64,000 nt of DNA, taken from Ketobacter sp. MCCC 1A13808. GTDB taxonomy: Bacteria; Pseudomonadota; Gammaproteobacteria; Pseudomonadales; Ketobacteraceae. The notes under the pieces are model-generated. The model was not told where the DNA came from. It did not search any database and worked only from the letters and a program-made list of their open reading frames with translations. Position numbers and translations under genes: made by a program. Location: the NCBI RefSeq assembly GCF_009746715.1, contig NZ_VRKW01000011.1:62001-126000 (forward strand), given 5' to 3'. Every line of letters starts with the position of its first letter. Positions within the stretch are counted from its first letter, which is position 1. Positions 37,001 through 44,722 of this stretch are shown piece after piece.

Positions 37001-37300
37001 ATGCTTGCTGAAAATCGTGGTGTTTCTACCACGGTATTTGATGCGCCGGGCGGCAAAGTCGGCGAGCGCTATTCCTTTACTCTCAGTGCCTGGGGCGGAA
37101 CACCCCCTTATAAATGGTCGATATATAATGGGAGGCTGCCGGCAGGTCTGTCTTTAAGTCAGTCGGGCGTCATAAGTGGTATCCCCACTGAAGCGGGTTC
37201 GAAAACGTTTAAACTGAAAGTAGTAAGCCAGGCTACGGCAACACAGAGCGGAACGATTCAGCGTCACGTGGAAGACTTTACTATTGTCATTGATCCCTAG
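34088..37300 (+). CDS. Secreted sulfatase fused to three CGxP modules
   Basis: The 1070-residue product begins at GTG 34088 or at ATG 34115; both give a signal peptide ending SGSSYA. Modules occupy residues 35-166, 172-301 and 413-546, with a Calx-beta domain between the second and third. A type I sulfatase domain follows (about 552-960): metal-binding ILTDDQR, formylglycine motif CCPSR with Cys597 as the residue to be oxidised, and TSDNGFLWGEH. The C-terminus is a putative Ig (He_PIG-like) domain with GGTPPYKW. A formylglycine-generating enzyme is needed and is not in the window. It probably removes sulfate from the polymer sulfated by the locus, held in place by its modules. Confidence 0.9.
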   Translation: MNHIVGLARMAVGRNLVYSLLVLAFFSGSSYADIVCGEPNWDRNSDSGTFLWRTCDTGEWQVRMVAAGQTGAQTYAGRVRAVQPFSNLVPISIESNDVFTAPSGATLDFALRVGSPWYDGFIFNTANGAGACFELEPGTPSGSTVLVGPDRTPVTAPFDTVSLEPCAPALSACGKPDTDISDQGIFLWQACGGSGKWNVTALAPESGGPATYTGSLTTTGSLDDVSGSSLENGDILDTSNPQLVSFRMKTVSPWYDGFTFSVDAADSTCFDIASPAGAPLFIGAYKTAVEYPLELNTLASCGAVQAMIDNVTISEGDDVAIFTVSLSAAASDTVTVDYKTAGDTATPGADFVQTSGTLVFQAGELSRLIEVPLIQDSEAEGSETFSVVLSNPVGVALSDATAIGTINDDEISACGKPSFDSATTEALFVWQDCDSGEWSMQVTGGGNSKGATYLGWVETDQQLTNLSEYSFESSDTLELNAAATRLQYQLKVWNKALDGFSFEVDHRASACFSSLASSSGAGATVYLGAAQYPVTTPFDLNTLGKCQSNGDVNKPNFIVILTDDQRFDTLWAMPILQEKVQSKGTTFERAYVSTPLCCPSRGAFFTGFYPYNTGVLGNPGDNGGAALFQDGNTLAVAMQEGGYRTQFVGKYLNGYAPKYVPPGWSSWTANNRGPAGDDWNSFDVTRGSSGSSSSVGQSVHIEQYVTNFHRDEVLSFLGQVGQDPFFIVLAPYAPHAPATPDAPDTALFSDYVYRGRSYHESDLSDKPYWVANPNAFSVLKNPDDEFHRDMLRSLQSVDRSIGDIHDMLAQLGKLDNTVIIFTSDNGFLWGEHSITEKGNAYEESLLVPLVMAGPGIPVTTDSEHLVSPDLDVAATVIDMAGIDRPQADGLSLTPLFGQGNVDWRDVLVHQSWGRHPGAYGVWSAISNGRWKFIDNPNGVTDELYDLQNDPFEEENQIKNSAHSAIKNSLAQMLAENRGVSTTVFDAPGGKVGERYSFTLSAWGGTPPYKWSIYNGRLPAGLSLSQSGVISGIPTEAGSKTFKLKVVSQATATQSGTIQRHVEDFTIVIDP
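34190..34585 (+). repeat. CGxP module, copy 9 of 11
   Basis: 132 residues directly after the signal peptide. Cysteines: VCGEP, LWRTC, GACF and LEPC. Motif YDGFIF. Confidence 0.85.
34601..34990 (+). repeat. CGxP module, copy 10 of 11
   Basis: 130 residues, five residues after copy 9. Cysteines: ACGKP, LWQAC, STCF and LASC. It shares the SPWYDGF stretch with copy 9, so these two look like a tandem duplication. Confidence 0.85.
35324..35725 (+). repeat. CGxP module, copy 11 of 11
   Basis: 134 residues between the Calx-beta and sulfatase domains. Cysteines: ACGKP, VWQDC, SACF and LGKC. Motif LDGFSF. Confidence 0.85.
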
Positions 37301-37333
37301 CCTGGACATCGTAGAAACAAGCAATAACTTGCT

Positions 37334-37362
37334 AGCCTGACGCGTTTGCGTCAGGCTTTTTT
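37334..37362 (+). terminator. Rho-independent terminator after the sulfatase gene
   Basis: Perfect ten-pair stem agcctgacgc/gcgtcaggct with a four-base loop and T5 after it. Confidence 0.95.
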
Positions 37363-37443
37363 CCTTCGATGCTGAGATCATGTATTTGTGGGTAAACTCG
37401 GCAGGACACACATCAAGTCGTCAATTCAAGAGAACATCATCCT

Positions 37444-38061
37444 ATGACTGGCCGCACTAAATTCAATCAATTCTGTCTAGCGACGATTTTTCTAAGCATG
37501 GTAACGAGTAGTCAAGCCGACTCGCTCCACGTAGAAAACCTTACCCATTATGACCAGGTGGTGTTCCAGATCAGTTACCATCATTTGCCTATAACATTGT
37601 CGTTTCCCAGCTTGGAAGCGTTGAATAAGGACGCTGCGACAATGAAAATAGGCCTCGGTAAAATGGCGTATTGTGATGAATTCCTGGCCCTGAAAAACCC
37701 GCTTGATTACGCCCTTGGCGTTGCAACCGAGAATTTGAATTTTCGTATTCCTGAAACCGTGGCTAGTCTGAATATCAATGTCGGTGAGACGCTTTTTAAA
37801 GGCGAGTTACAAGTTATTAAAGAAGTCTGTGACTACGAGGGGGACGCCTATGTGCTATATCATCTGGTGCCTGAAAGTGGTTTCGTGTCCGACGTGCCTC
37901 TGACTGAAAACCTGCTCACTAATTTACAATCCACGCCCACTGGCACGTTTGAAGTCAAGTACAGCACCACCAAGGAATTTGATTCCAACGGAGTGCTCGA
38001 ATGGGACGCAAGCGAGATTAGACGATATGCTGCCGAGGCGATGGTTAGATGGAAGCGTTAA
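37444..38061 (+). CDS. Unknown secreted protein
   Basis: The 205-residue product has a signal peptide (to about residue 26, ending SSQA). I do not recognise the rest. The mature part is mixed alpha/beta with two cysteines (MAYCDEF and VCDYEG) that could pair, and no repeats. It is followed by a convergent gene whose end overlaps its own last 17 bases. Its place between the sulfatase and the outer-membrane barrel suggests a periplasmic or extracellular role in the polysaccharide locus. Confidence 0.7.
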   Translation: MTGRTKFNQFCLATIFLSMVTSSQADSLHVENLTHYDQVVFQISYHHLPITLSFPSLEALNKDAATMKIGLGKMAYCDEFLALKNPLDYALGVATENLNFRIPETVASLNINVGETLFKGELQVIKEVCDYEGDAYVLYHLVPESGFVSDVPLTENLLTNLQSTPTGTFEVKYSTTKEFDSNGVLEWDASEIRRYAAEAMVRWKR

Positions 38062-39268
38062 CGTAGACGGTAAATTGGTTACGCTCAAAATTATACACGT
38101 CAATTGTGGAGTCAACGGCACTGTGCTCAGCTCTGAAGCCCAGGTCAAGCCAGCGACGTAATTCATATTCGATGCTCATGCCTGCACCGGTAAGGTCATC
38201 TTCCCGATTGGGAACACTGTCCTCGAAACTTTTATGTCCCAGGCCGATAAAAAGCCGGGAGGTCATTCTGACAGTCCAGTCCATGCTCCATTCTGCCCGG
38301 GTTTCCCGAAAATTAACAAAGCTGCCCTCGCCGGTGGATTCCCTGTCTTCTTGCAAACTGGTTAATTGAAAACGGGTGTAGGTGTATGGCTTCCATATCG
38401 CGTTCAGCTCCCAGCTCGGACCATTGAAATCCTTTCGATCATGATCCTTAAAATCGATAGATCGGTAGCCTGCTTTAATCGTGCCCTGGGTTTTTGACGT
38501 CAGGTCCCAGGTAGCCCCGAGTTGCAATTTTTTAAACTGCCGGTCAAACGAATCTTCTAGGCCTTCGACTGCATCCGGATCATTTATATAATCGGTTGAA
38601 CCCGCTTGCCCATCGATCAGCAAGCGGATGCCTTTACCCACTCTAAGATAAAAGCTAGTACCGCCGAAGACGGTCTCGTAACTGTGCTTATCAGTTAAAC
38701 GTTCGAAGTTGGTGTATTCCTTTTCGAGAAAGGAACCCCTGAATACCAGTTTGCCCCGTGAGGACTCAGAACCAATAATGTATTTAGCGACCAACGCTGA
38801 CTCGTCGTACTCTATTGGGCTATCCACCAGAAAAGCGACTGGTCCATCACTCAAACCGGCTCCCCGATCTTCGTGTCCGGCGTCACGGGACACCTGAAGC
38901 TGAATGGTATTGCTGTGATTCAGCTCATAGTTGCTTTTAAACAGCAGGGAGGTGTCGAGATAGTCATCATCTGAACTATCGGAATAAACGCCTTTCTCGC
39001 CGGATACGGTTACCGACGCCGAAAAAGACCTCAGGTCACCGCTCACTTCCAGCGCGGGGGCAACGGTCGTCTTCCAGCTATCGACCTGGCTTTGCGGCTG
39101 ATAGTACAGGTTATCAATATAGGCGTGTTCGACGGCAACCGACGGGGTGAGGTCGAGGTTACCCAAACCAGCGGCCAGACCCTGTTGCATGCAAGCAATC
39201 GTGAGAGTGGATATGCCTAACCATTTACCTGAATTGATCACTGCGCCTACGTTAATGTCGAATCCCAT
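38045..39268 (-). CDS. Outer-membrane beta-barrel protein (BBP2-like)
   Basis: The 407-residue protein has an N-terminal signal-like segment (about residues 15-32) and then alternating amphipathic strands rich in aromatic residues through to the end (FERNQFTVYVNASI), typical of outer-membrane barrels of the PF10082 type often found in exopolysaccharide loci. It may assist export or anchor surface proteins. Its 3' end overlaps the convergent unknown secreted gene by 17 bases. It is divergent from the third CRTAC1-like gene. Confidence 0.78.
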   Translation of the reverse strand: MGFDINVGAVINSGKWLGISTLTIACMQQGLAAGLGNLDLTPSVAVEHAYIDNLYYQPQSQVDSWKTTVAPALEVSGDLRSFSASVTVSGEKGVYSDSSDDDYLDTSLLFKSNYELNHSNTIQLQVSRDAGHEDRGAGLSDGPVAFLVDSPIEYDESALVAKYIIGSESSRGKLVFRGSFLEKEYTNFERLTDKHSYETVFGGTSFYLRVGKGIRLLIDGQAGSTDYINDPDAVEGLEDSFDRQFKKLQLGATWDLTSKTQGTIKAGYRSIDFKDHDRKDFNGPSWELNAIWKPYTYTRFQLTSLQEDRESTGEGSFVNFRETRAEWSMDWTVRMTSRLFIGLGHKSFEDSVPNREDDLTGAGMSIEYELRRWLDLGFRAEHSAVDSTIDVYNFERNQFTVYVNASI

Positions 39269-39672
39269 GATTTAAGCCTATTACTCCCACTACTTCAATG
39301 CAGCCGATGATTCACCGTAATGCCACCGCCTCTGGTCGCTCGCCTGCATTATATCCCCGAAGCGAAATCTGCGGCATAAAATAGCAAACCCTGTACAAAA
39401 AGAATACGTGAAACCCGCTGCTGATCCGGATTCTGCGTTCAGGCCAAAGCGCCCCTTAACCTTCACACAGGTCAAAGCACAGTAGAACAGGGGCTAAGCG
39501 TTGGGGGAGGGGCGTTTTGATAGGAAGGCGCAAATTAATTGCAGCAGCACGAAATTAATTCGCTAAAAATATGCAAATAGAAATAGTTCTGCTATAGCAT
39601 ATAGGTCATTGGGTAATTTTGTTGTGATTCTTGTCACAATTTTTTGTGTTCATGTTTGGAGGGAACCAAATC
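39269..39672. other. Divergent intergenic region with a CRP-like site
   Basis: 404 bases between the outer-membrane barrel gene and the CRTAC1-like gene. The only strong element is the CRP/Vfr-type palindrome at 39622-39639. TATAGC and TATAGG hexamers near 39591-39603 lie just upstream of it and could be -10 elements. Confidence 0.6.
39622..39639. promoter_or_regulatory. CRP/Vfr-type binding site
   Basis: TTGTGA-TTCTTG-TCACAA is a perfect palindrome of the TGTGA-N6-TCACA consensus, 33 bases before the start codon. If transcription starts upstream at the TATAGC-like hexamers the site would block it; if a promoter lies downstream it could activate. The regulator identity (CRP, Vfr) is inferred from the consensus. 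Confidence 0.7.
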
Positions 39673-42270
39673 ATGGGTAGCACTTGGGGCAAACGGCTTT
39701 ATCGTATCTGTTTCATATCTTCAACCGCAATCAGTCTGGCTATTTGGGTGCCGCAGGCTACTGCTGATATTCGTTTTCAGCAGGTAGACGGGCCCTTTGC
39801 AGAGGCTGAAGCCTGGGGGGCATCCTGGGGCGATTTTAACAATGACCGTTGCCCCGACCTGTTTGTAAATCATCACCGGGACGAGGCGGCTCTTTATAAA
39901 AACAACTGCGACGGTACCTTTACGGACGTTACTAAGAAAGCGGACGTCGATCTTGCCTGGTTGGAAGGCAATCGGTTTGCTGACCAACACGGAGCGGCCT
40001 GGGCTGATATCGATTCGGATGGTGATCAGGATCTGTATGTTACCACCGGCTCCCTTTGGGACAGCGAATTGCTGATGAATGAAGGGGGTGTCTTGCGCAA
40101 CCGAACCGCAGCGGCCTGGTTACAGGACGACCGCGAGGGCAGAATGCCGATGTGGCTCGATTACGATAATGATCGCGTGCTTGATCTGTTTGTTCAAAGT
40201 CGCACCCGCAGTTGGTCGATGCAGCAGAACCCCCTGAGTAAACACTTTTTTGATAGCAGTATTGCTACGGGATTCGATATTGGTGATGCACAGGATTTCG
40301 GCATATTAATCGATCTGAACGGTGATACCAGCCTGGAATACATAGGTGTTCCCGAAGGTATCTTTCCACAGGTGGCGTACGATATGTCGACCCTGCCCTT
40401 TCGTAACATCACCGCTAACATTCCGCCCGTACCGTTGGTGGTCGATACGGCGATAGCGGACTTTAACGGCGATCAGCTCAACGATATCCTGCTGGTACGG
40501 GGTCGCATTCGACGTTCCCAGTCGAAGCAGTTTGGGCCCGCACTAGTGGAAACCTGGTTCACCGCCAGCGCCGGTAGCGACGACAAAACCATTCGCTTCA
40601 AATCACCCGGAGGAAACCTGCAAATTGATATGCACAGCTTCCTGGGCTTGGTCCGCTATCATTTCGGGGCTGGCGGCTACCATCCAGAAGCAGAAGCCCG
40701 CCTCGACACCACGGCTTACCGCTTTAATCTGGAGGCGTCCAATCCTCTCAATTACGGAATCAAGCCACACAGCTCCACCCTTCCGGATGATCTCGGAATT
40801 TACATCGGCTACAACCCGTTGACTCAGGTTTGGGAAATCGATCTGGCCAATGGAGGCAAATATACCACCGCGTATTTTGTTATAAAAAGCTCCGCACCGG
40901 TGTCCGATTTGGAGATTGAAGGCCTGAACAATATCGACTTCCCTATCGAACCGCTTGTGCTGTTGAATACCGGTAGCGGATTCGACGGTTATGGCAGTCC
41001 GCTGACGCCCGCCAGCCAGATCGGTGATCTCAATAACGCGGTGAGTTGCAGTGGGGCGGCTGCCGGTGATTTCGATAACGACATGGATCAGGATGTGTAT
41101 CTGGTGTGTTCCGGTGGTGTTGAAAATCTCGCCAATTTGCTCTACGAAAATCGAGGAGATGGCCGTTTTGATCTGGTTGCCGATGCCGGTGGCGCTGCCG
41201 GACCCTTAGGGTCATCGGTAACCGACGGTCACGGTCTTGTTGATAATGTGACGGTGGCTGATTTCGATGGCGACGGCAGGCTGGATATGTTCGTGACCAA
41301 TGGCGTGCAACTATTCCCCGTGCGTTTCGCTTCTGCGGATCATCTGTATCGCAATACCACGCAAAATAACCATCACTGGATCGAGCTGGACTTGGTGGGC
41401 ACTCGATCCAATACCGATGGTATCGGCGCTAAAGTGTATGCAACCGCGGGCGGTGTAACCCAGCTACGGGAGCAGAATGGGGGGCATCACCGCTGGGCCC
41501 AGCATCATCAACGACTGCATTTTGGTCTGGGCACGAACCGCGCGGTCGATTTGCGCGTTGAATGGCCCAGTGGAGTGATTGATTACCATACCGATGTAGC
41601 GACCGATCAACTGTATCGGGCGCTGGAAAACGGAGCGCTGACGGCCACCCCGCCAGGCCCGGTGGCATTCGATCCGGGGGAAAAGGGGGTTACGGATTCT
41701 GTTGATCTGTTACGCGCGATCTATTTGCCGGATGAACAGGCATTGTGGGTACGGGCGACGTCTGACCTGCATCCGGTTTCCAGTGCCATACTCACGGTGA
41801 CCGCCACCACCGCCGGTAGTGATAGGGAACTTGGTACATTAAACTGGAATAGCGACCATAGCGCGTACCAAAACAAATTCATCGACGTGCTGAATCCGCC
41901 GGATTGCGTCACCGTGTCCAGCTCCGGCCACGGCTCCGATTATCTGCCGGTGGAAGGCACATACGGTTGCGCTGAATACGATCCCCCGCCAACGCCGCCA
42001 GAAACGCTGACCGTTGAAAAAGCCTACTATTTTCAAAACGACGAACGGGTCTGGATACGGGCTGATTCAGATGCCGTGGCCGAGGGCGCTGCAATAATTG
42101 AGGCAACGTTGGTTTATGGCAGCACCGAGGTTCCACTCGGCCAGATCGGCTGGAAACCCCTGTTGGGATATTATCAGCAGCAATTCGGCGGTATTTCACC
42201 GGCCCCTGATAGCGTGCTGGTGACCAGTGCCAGTGGGGCGGTGGTCGTGACGGAATTGACAGTGGAGTAG
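39673..42270 (+). CDS. Secreted CRTAC1-like protein with two unrelated C-terminal repeats
   Basis: I chose ATG 39673 because ggaggg stands nine bases before it and the signal peptide (MGSTWGKRLYRICF...PQATA) follows at once; an upstream TTG frame from 39631 is unlikely. The 865-residue product has FG-GAP/VCBS-type repeats (SWGDFNNDRCPD, DIDSDGDQD, FDNDMDQD) and an ASPIC/UnbV domain (REQNGGHHRW), and is close to the two other CRTAC1-like proteins in this region. In place of CGxP modules it ends with two copies of a different repeat (41701-41952 and 42007-42267). A CRP-like site lies upstream. It is likely a calcium-binding surface or matrix protein. Confidence 0.87.
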   Translation: MGSTWGKRLYRICFISSTAISLAIWVPQATADIRFQQVDGPFAEAEAWGASWGDFNNDRCPDLFVNHHRDEAALYKNNCDGTFTDVTKKADVDLAWLEGNRFADQHGAAWADIDSDGDQDLYVTTGSLWDSELLMNEGGVLRNRTAAAWLQDDREGRMPMWLDYDNDRVLDLFVQSRTRSWSMQQNPLSKHFFDSSIATGFDIGDAQDFGILIDLNGDTSLEYIGVPEGIFPQVAYDMSTLPFRNITANIPPVPLVVDTAIADFNGDQLNDILLVRGRIRRSQSKQFGPALVETWFTASAGSDDKTIRFKSPGGNLQIDMHSFLGLVRYHFGAGGYHPEAEARLDTTAYRFNLEASNPLNYGIKPHSSTLPDDLGIYIGYNPLTQVWEIDLANGGKYTTAYFVIKSSAPVSDLEIEGLNNIDFPIEPLVLLNTGSGFDGYGSPLTPASQIGDLNNAVSCSGAAAGDFDNDMDQDVYLVCSGGVENLANLLYENRGDGRFDLVADAGGAAGPLGSSVTDGHGLVDNVTVADFDGDGRLDMFVTNGVQLFPVRFASADHLYRNTTQNNHHWIELDLVGTRSNTDGIGAKVYATAGGVTQLREQNGGHHRWAQHHQRLHFGLGTNRAVDLRVEWPSGVIDYHTDVATDQLYRALENGALTATPPGPVAFDPGEKGVTDSVDLLRAIYLPDEQALWVRATSDLHPVSSAILTVTATTAGSDRELGTLNWNSDHSAYQNKFIDVLNPPDCVTVSSSGHGSDYLPVEGTYGCAEYDPPPTPPETLTVEKAYYFQNDERVWIRADSDAVAEGAAIIEATLVYGSTEVPLGQIGWKPLLGYYQQQFGGISPAPDSVLVTSASGAVVVTELTVE
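41701..41952 (+). repeat. C-terminal repeat A of the third CRTAC1-like protein
   Basis: 84 residues with the pattern RAIYLPDEQALWVRATSD, LGTLNW and a late PPDCVTVSS. Matches repeat B in the same positions. Confidence 0.65.
42007..42267 (+). repeat. C-terminal repeat B of the third CRTAC1-like protein
   Basis: 87 residues reaching the C-terminus: KAYYFQNDERVWIRADSD, LGQIGW and PDSVLVTSA align with repeat A. Cysteine-free and not related to the CGxP module by eye. Confidence 0.65.
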
Positions 42271-42279
42271 TTATTTCTA

Positions 42280-44001
42280 TTACATGATGAGTTTGAGACC
42301 GACAGAGGTAATACGGCCGTCTTTGGTTTCCCGGACTACCAGTTCCACTTTCTCAAGCGTGACCCGGTCCCCGATCACCGGTTTCGCGTGGAATTTGCTA
42401 TTGATGTATTCTTCCGCTGTTTTTTGTTCGTGAGCGGCGGGCAGTGAAAACCCGTACACCTGTGCAAGATCAAACAAAGCGGCTTCAGGCGAGATAACAA
42501 ATTCCCCAAAGAACGCCATGGAGCCGGTTGTATTCGTTTTCAGTGATGGGGAAAACAGGGCACCGAAGTCCTTTGTTGAATCGCTGGCAAGCAGCATGAC
42601 CCGGTCGCCGATGGACAGTTCCAGGGATTTCTTCGATTTGATAACCACCCCCCGGCGAATAACCCCGATCAACTGAGCGCCTTCTGAAAGTGGCAAGCGA
42701 AGTGTTTGCATGCCTTCTGCCTGGCACTCCGGTATCACGTCATAAATGTGCAGAGTTTGTTCCTGCTCGGTTGGGATCGCCACTTGCAGGTGCTCCGGTT
42801 CAACGGCCAGAGGAGGCACTTCAATGCGCAGCCATCGGGCGATCGGGGCAATGGTCCAGCCTTGCAATATCAGCGAGATCAACACCACGAAAAAAACCAG
42901 TTCAAAGAAAATTTTGGTGTGTTCCATGCCAGCCAGAGAGGGGAATAAAGCCAATATAATGGGCACCGCACCACGTAATCCGCACCAGCTGATAAACACC
43001 TGTTCCCGCCATGGAAAATGAAACGGCAACAAAGACACCACGACGGCAAGGGGCCGCGCAACAAAAATCATCACCAGCGCGATGGCGATAGCGGGCAGGA
43101 TGATTGGTGGAAGGTGGCTGGGGGTAATGAGGAGCCCCAGCATCAGAAACATGCCGATCTGGCTTAGCCAAGCCATACCATCGTGAAAGCGGTGAATATC
43201 ATTACTGTGTGGCAGTGGCGAATTCCCGACTATGACTCCAACAATATAAATGGCGAGAAAGCCACTACCGCCGATGACATTGGTTAAACCAAATACGCTT
43301 AAGCCACCCGCCAGGGCAAACAGCGGGTAAAGGGAGGCGGGCAGGTTCAAGCCCTTGAGAAGCTTCGCCACCAGCCAGCCCCCCGCAGCGCCTAACAGCA
43401 GCCCCAGCCCCATCTGCTGGAGCAATGCGCTCAGAATGGAGAAGCCGAAATTGGATTGGCTGGATTCCAGGATTTCCACCAGGGTGACGGTCAAAAAAAT
43501 CGCCATCGGGTCGTTGGTGCCGGATTCAATTTCCAGGGTGGCACTGGTGCGTGCCTTGAGTTCGAGTCCGGCAAAGCGGAGCAGGCCGAATACCGCAGCC
43601 GCATCGGTCGATCCCACGATGGCCCCGATCAGCAACGCTTCATACCAGTGCAAGTCAAGAATCCAGTGGATGGCAATGCCGGTTAGACCCGCAGTAATGA
43701 CAACCCCGACGGTGGCCAGCGACAGTGCAGGGCCCAGACTGACCCGAAAGGTTTCTTTGCGCGCGCCCAAACCTCCGTCGAAAATAATTATGGCGAGGGC
43801 CAGGCTGCCCAACAAGAACGCCAGATTAAAATCGTCGAACTGAATGCCACCCGGCCCGTTCTCCCCGGCAAGCATGCCGAGTACCAGGAATACGAGCAGA
43901 ATAGGTGCCCCCAGCCGTCGTGACAGAATGCTGGCAAATACGCACAGCAGGGCCAGAATGGATCCGCCAAAAATAAACTCGCTGGTGTGTTCTATGGTCA
44001 T
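42280..44001 (-). CDS. nhaP2: K+/H+ antiporter of the CvrA/NhaP2 type
   Basis: The 573-residue protein has about 12-13 membrane segments of a CPA1 cation/proton antiporter (LGAPILLVFLVLGMLAGE, IESGTNDPMAIFLTV with the functional Asp, WCGLRGAVPIILA). A cytoplasmic TrkA_C/RCK-C domain follows (about 400-485, IGDRVMLLASDS) and a short CorC_HlyC-like end. It exports K+ or Na+ for pH and osmotic balance. Only nine bases separate its stop from the convergent CRTAC1-like gene, which marks the edge of the polysaccharide locus. Confidence 0.92.
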   Translation of the reverse strand: MTIEHTSEFIFGGSILALLCVFASILSRRLGAPILLVFLVLGMLAGENGPGGIQFDDFNLAFLLGSLALAIIIFDGGLGARKETFRVSLGPALSLATVGVVITAGLTGIAIHWILDLHWYEALLIGAIVGSTDAAAVFGLLRFAGLELKARTSATLEIESGTNDPMAIFLTVTLVEILESSQSNFGFSILSALLQQMGLGLLLGAAGGWLVAKLLKGLNLPASLYPLFALAGGLSVFGLTNVIGGSGFLAIYIVGVIVGNSPLPHSNDIHRFHDGMAWLSQIGMFLMLGLLITPSHLPPIILPAIAIALVMIFVARPLAVVVSLLPFHFPWREQVFISWCGLRGAVPIILALFPSLAGMEHTKIFFELVFFVVLISLILQGWTIAPIARWLRIEVPPLAVEPEHLQVAIPTEQEQTLHIYDVIPECQAEGMQTLRLPLSEGAQLIGVIRRGVVIKSKKSLELSIGDRVMLLASDSTKDFGALFSPSLKTNTTGSMAFFGEFVISPEAALFDLAQVYGFSLPAAHEQKTAEEYINSKFHAKPVIGDRVTLEKVELVVRETKDGRITSVGLKLIM

Positions 44002-44195
44002 GATGTCCTATGAAATTGGATTTCCGAAAAGTCGCTGTGTATTCCGACTTCTTTTTCAATATTAGTTAGTTACCACCTATATTGTGCCATCCTATGGGGA
44101 CGGTCTGATAGTTGGCAAGGAACTTTATACAAGCCGTTAGTTCTCAGGTTAGAATAGAAAGCAGGACTCTGTCCTACCACGGACCCCGTCAAAAC

Positions 44196-44630
44196 ATGGG
44201 AATGAACGGATCAATGAAACTGAAGCGCGCAGCTATTCTAACGCTCTTGTGTTTGCTCCTGCAGCAAGCCGGTGCGGTGTTGGCAGCGGTTTCCCCGGGG
44301 TTTCCGATGGCCGACTTTCCGCAACCCATTACCCTGCAAGGGGATGAAACCACACATGCCCATGTGATGGAACACGGCGCTGCTTCTACAACCCGCCAGC
44401 ATCATGGAACTGAGGCCACATTATCTTCACCTCAATCTCACGAGGAAATGGATCATGGCGAGCATTGCGACGATTGCCAGTGTTGTGGTGTATTAGGCTG
44501 TTATGTGGCAGTGCATGGGTCAGCAATGCCGGTTGTTGCAAGCGTGCTGAACACATGCATTCAGGATTACCTCACCCTCTATTCAGGTAACGTTCCCCCG
44601 CGGCTGGATCGCCCACCCTCTCTTCTTTAA
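44196..44630 (+). CDS. Secreted His/Cys-rich CopL-like copper protein
   Basis: About 144 residues from ATG 44196 (ATGs at 44202 and 44214 are alternatives). A signal peptide (KRAAILTLLCLLLQQAGAVLA) is followed by a His- and Met-rich region (THAHVMEHGA, HEEMDHGEHC) and a cysteine cluster DDCQCCGVLGC. This pattern fits CopL-type small proteins that precede multicopper oxidase genes. It is the first gene of the copper operon and may bind copper in the periplasm or control expression. The exact family is uncertain. Confidence 0.65.
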   Translation: MGMNGSMKLKRAAILTLLCLLLQQAGAVLAAVSPGFPMADFPQPITLQGDETTHAHVMEHGAASTTRQHHGTEATLSSPQSHEEMDHGEHCDDCQCCGVLGCYVAVHGSAMPVVASVLNTCIQDYLTLYSGNVPPRLDRPPSLL

Positions 44631-44722
44631 GCACAGCATCAATCCGTCTGAAATTCGGCTGGCGTCGTCACTTGGCGTCAAAACGACTGAGTTTTCATAA
44701 GTGTGCTTTCGAGGAATTCAAT

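Noticed and set aside
41701-42267. C-terminal repeats of the third CRTAC1-like protein as further CGxP modules
   Set aside because: They lack the framing cysteines, WKDC and DGF motifs, and have a different length.
3685-42270. Exosortase/PEP-CTERM system, often linked to EpsE/EpsF/EpsG-type loci
   Set aside because: No exosortase gene and no PEP-type C-terminal sorting signal; the secreted proteins end on the last module or repeat.
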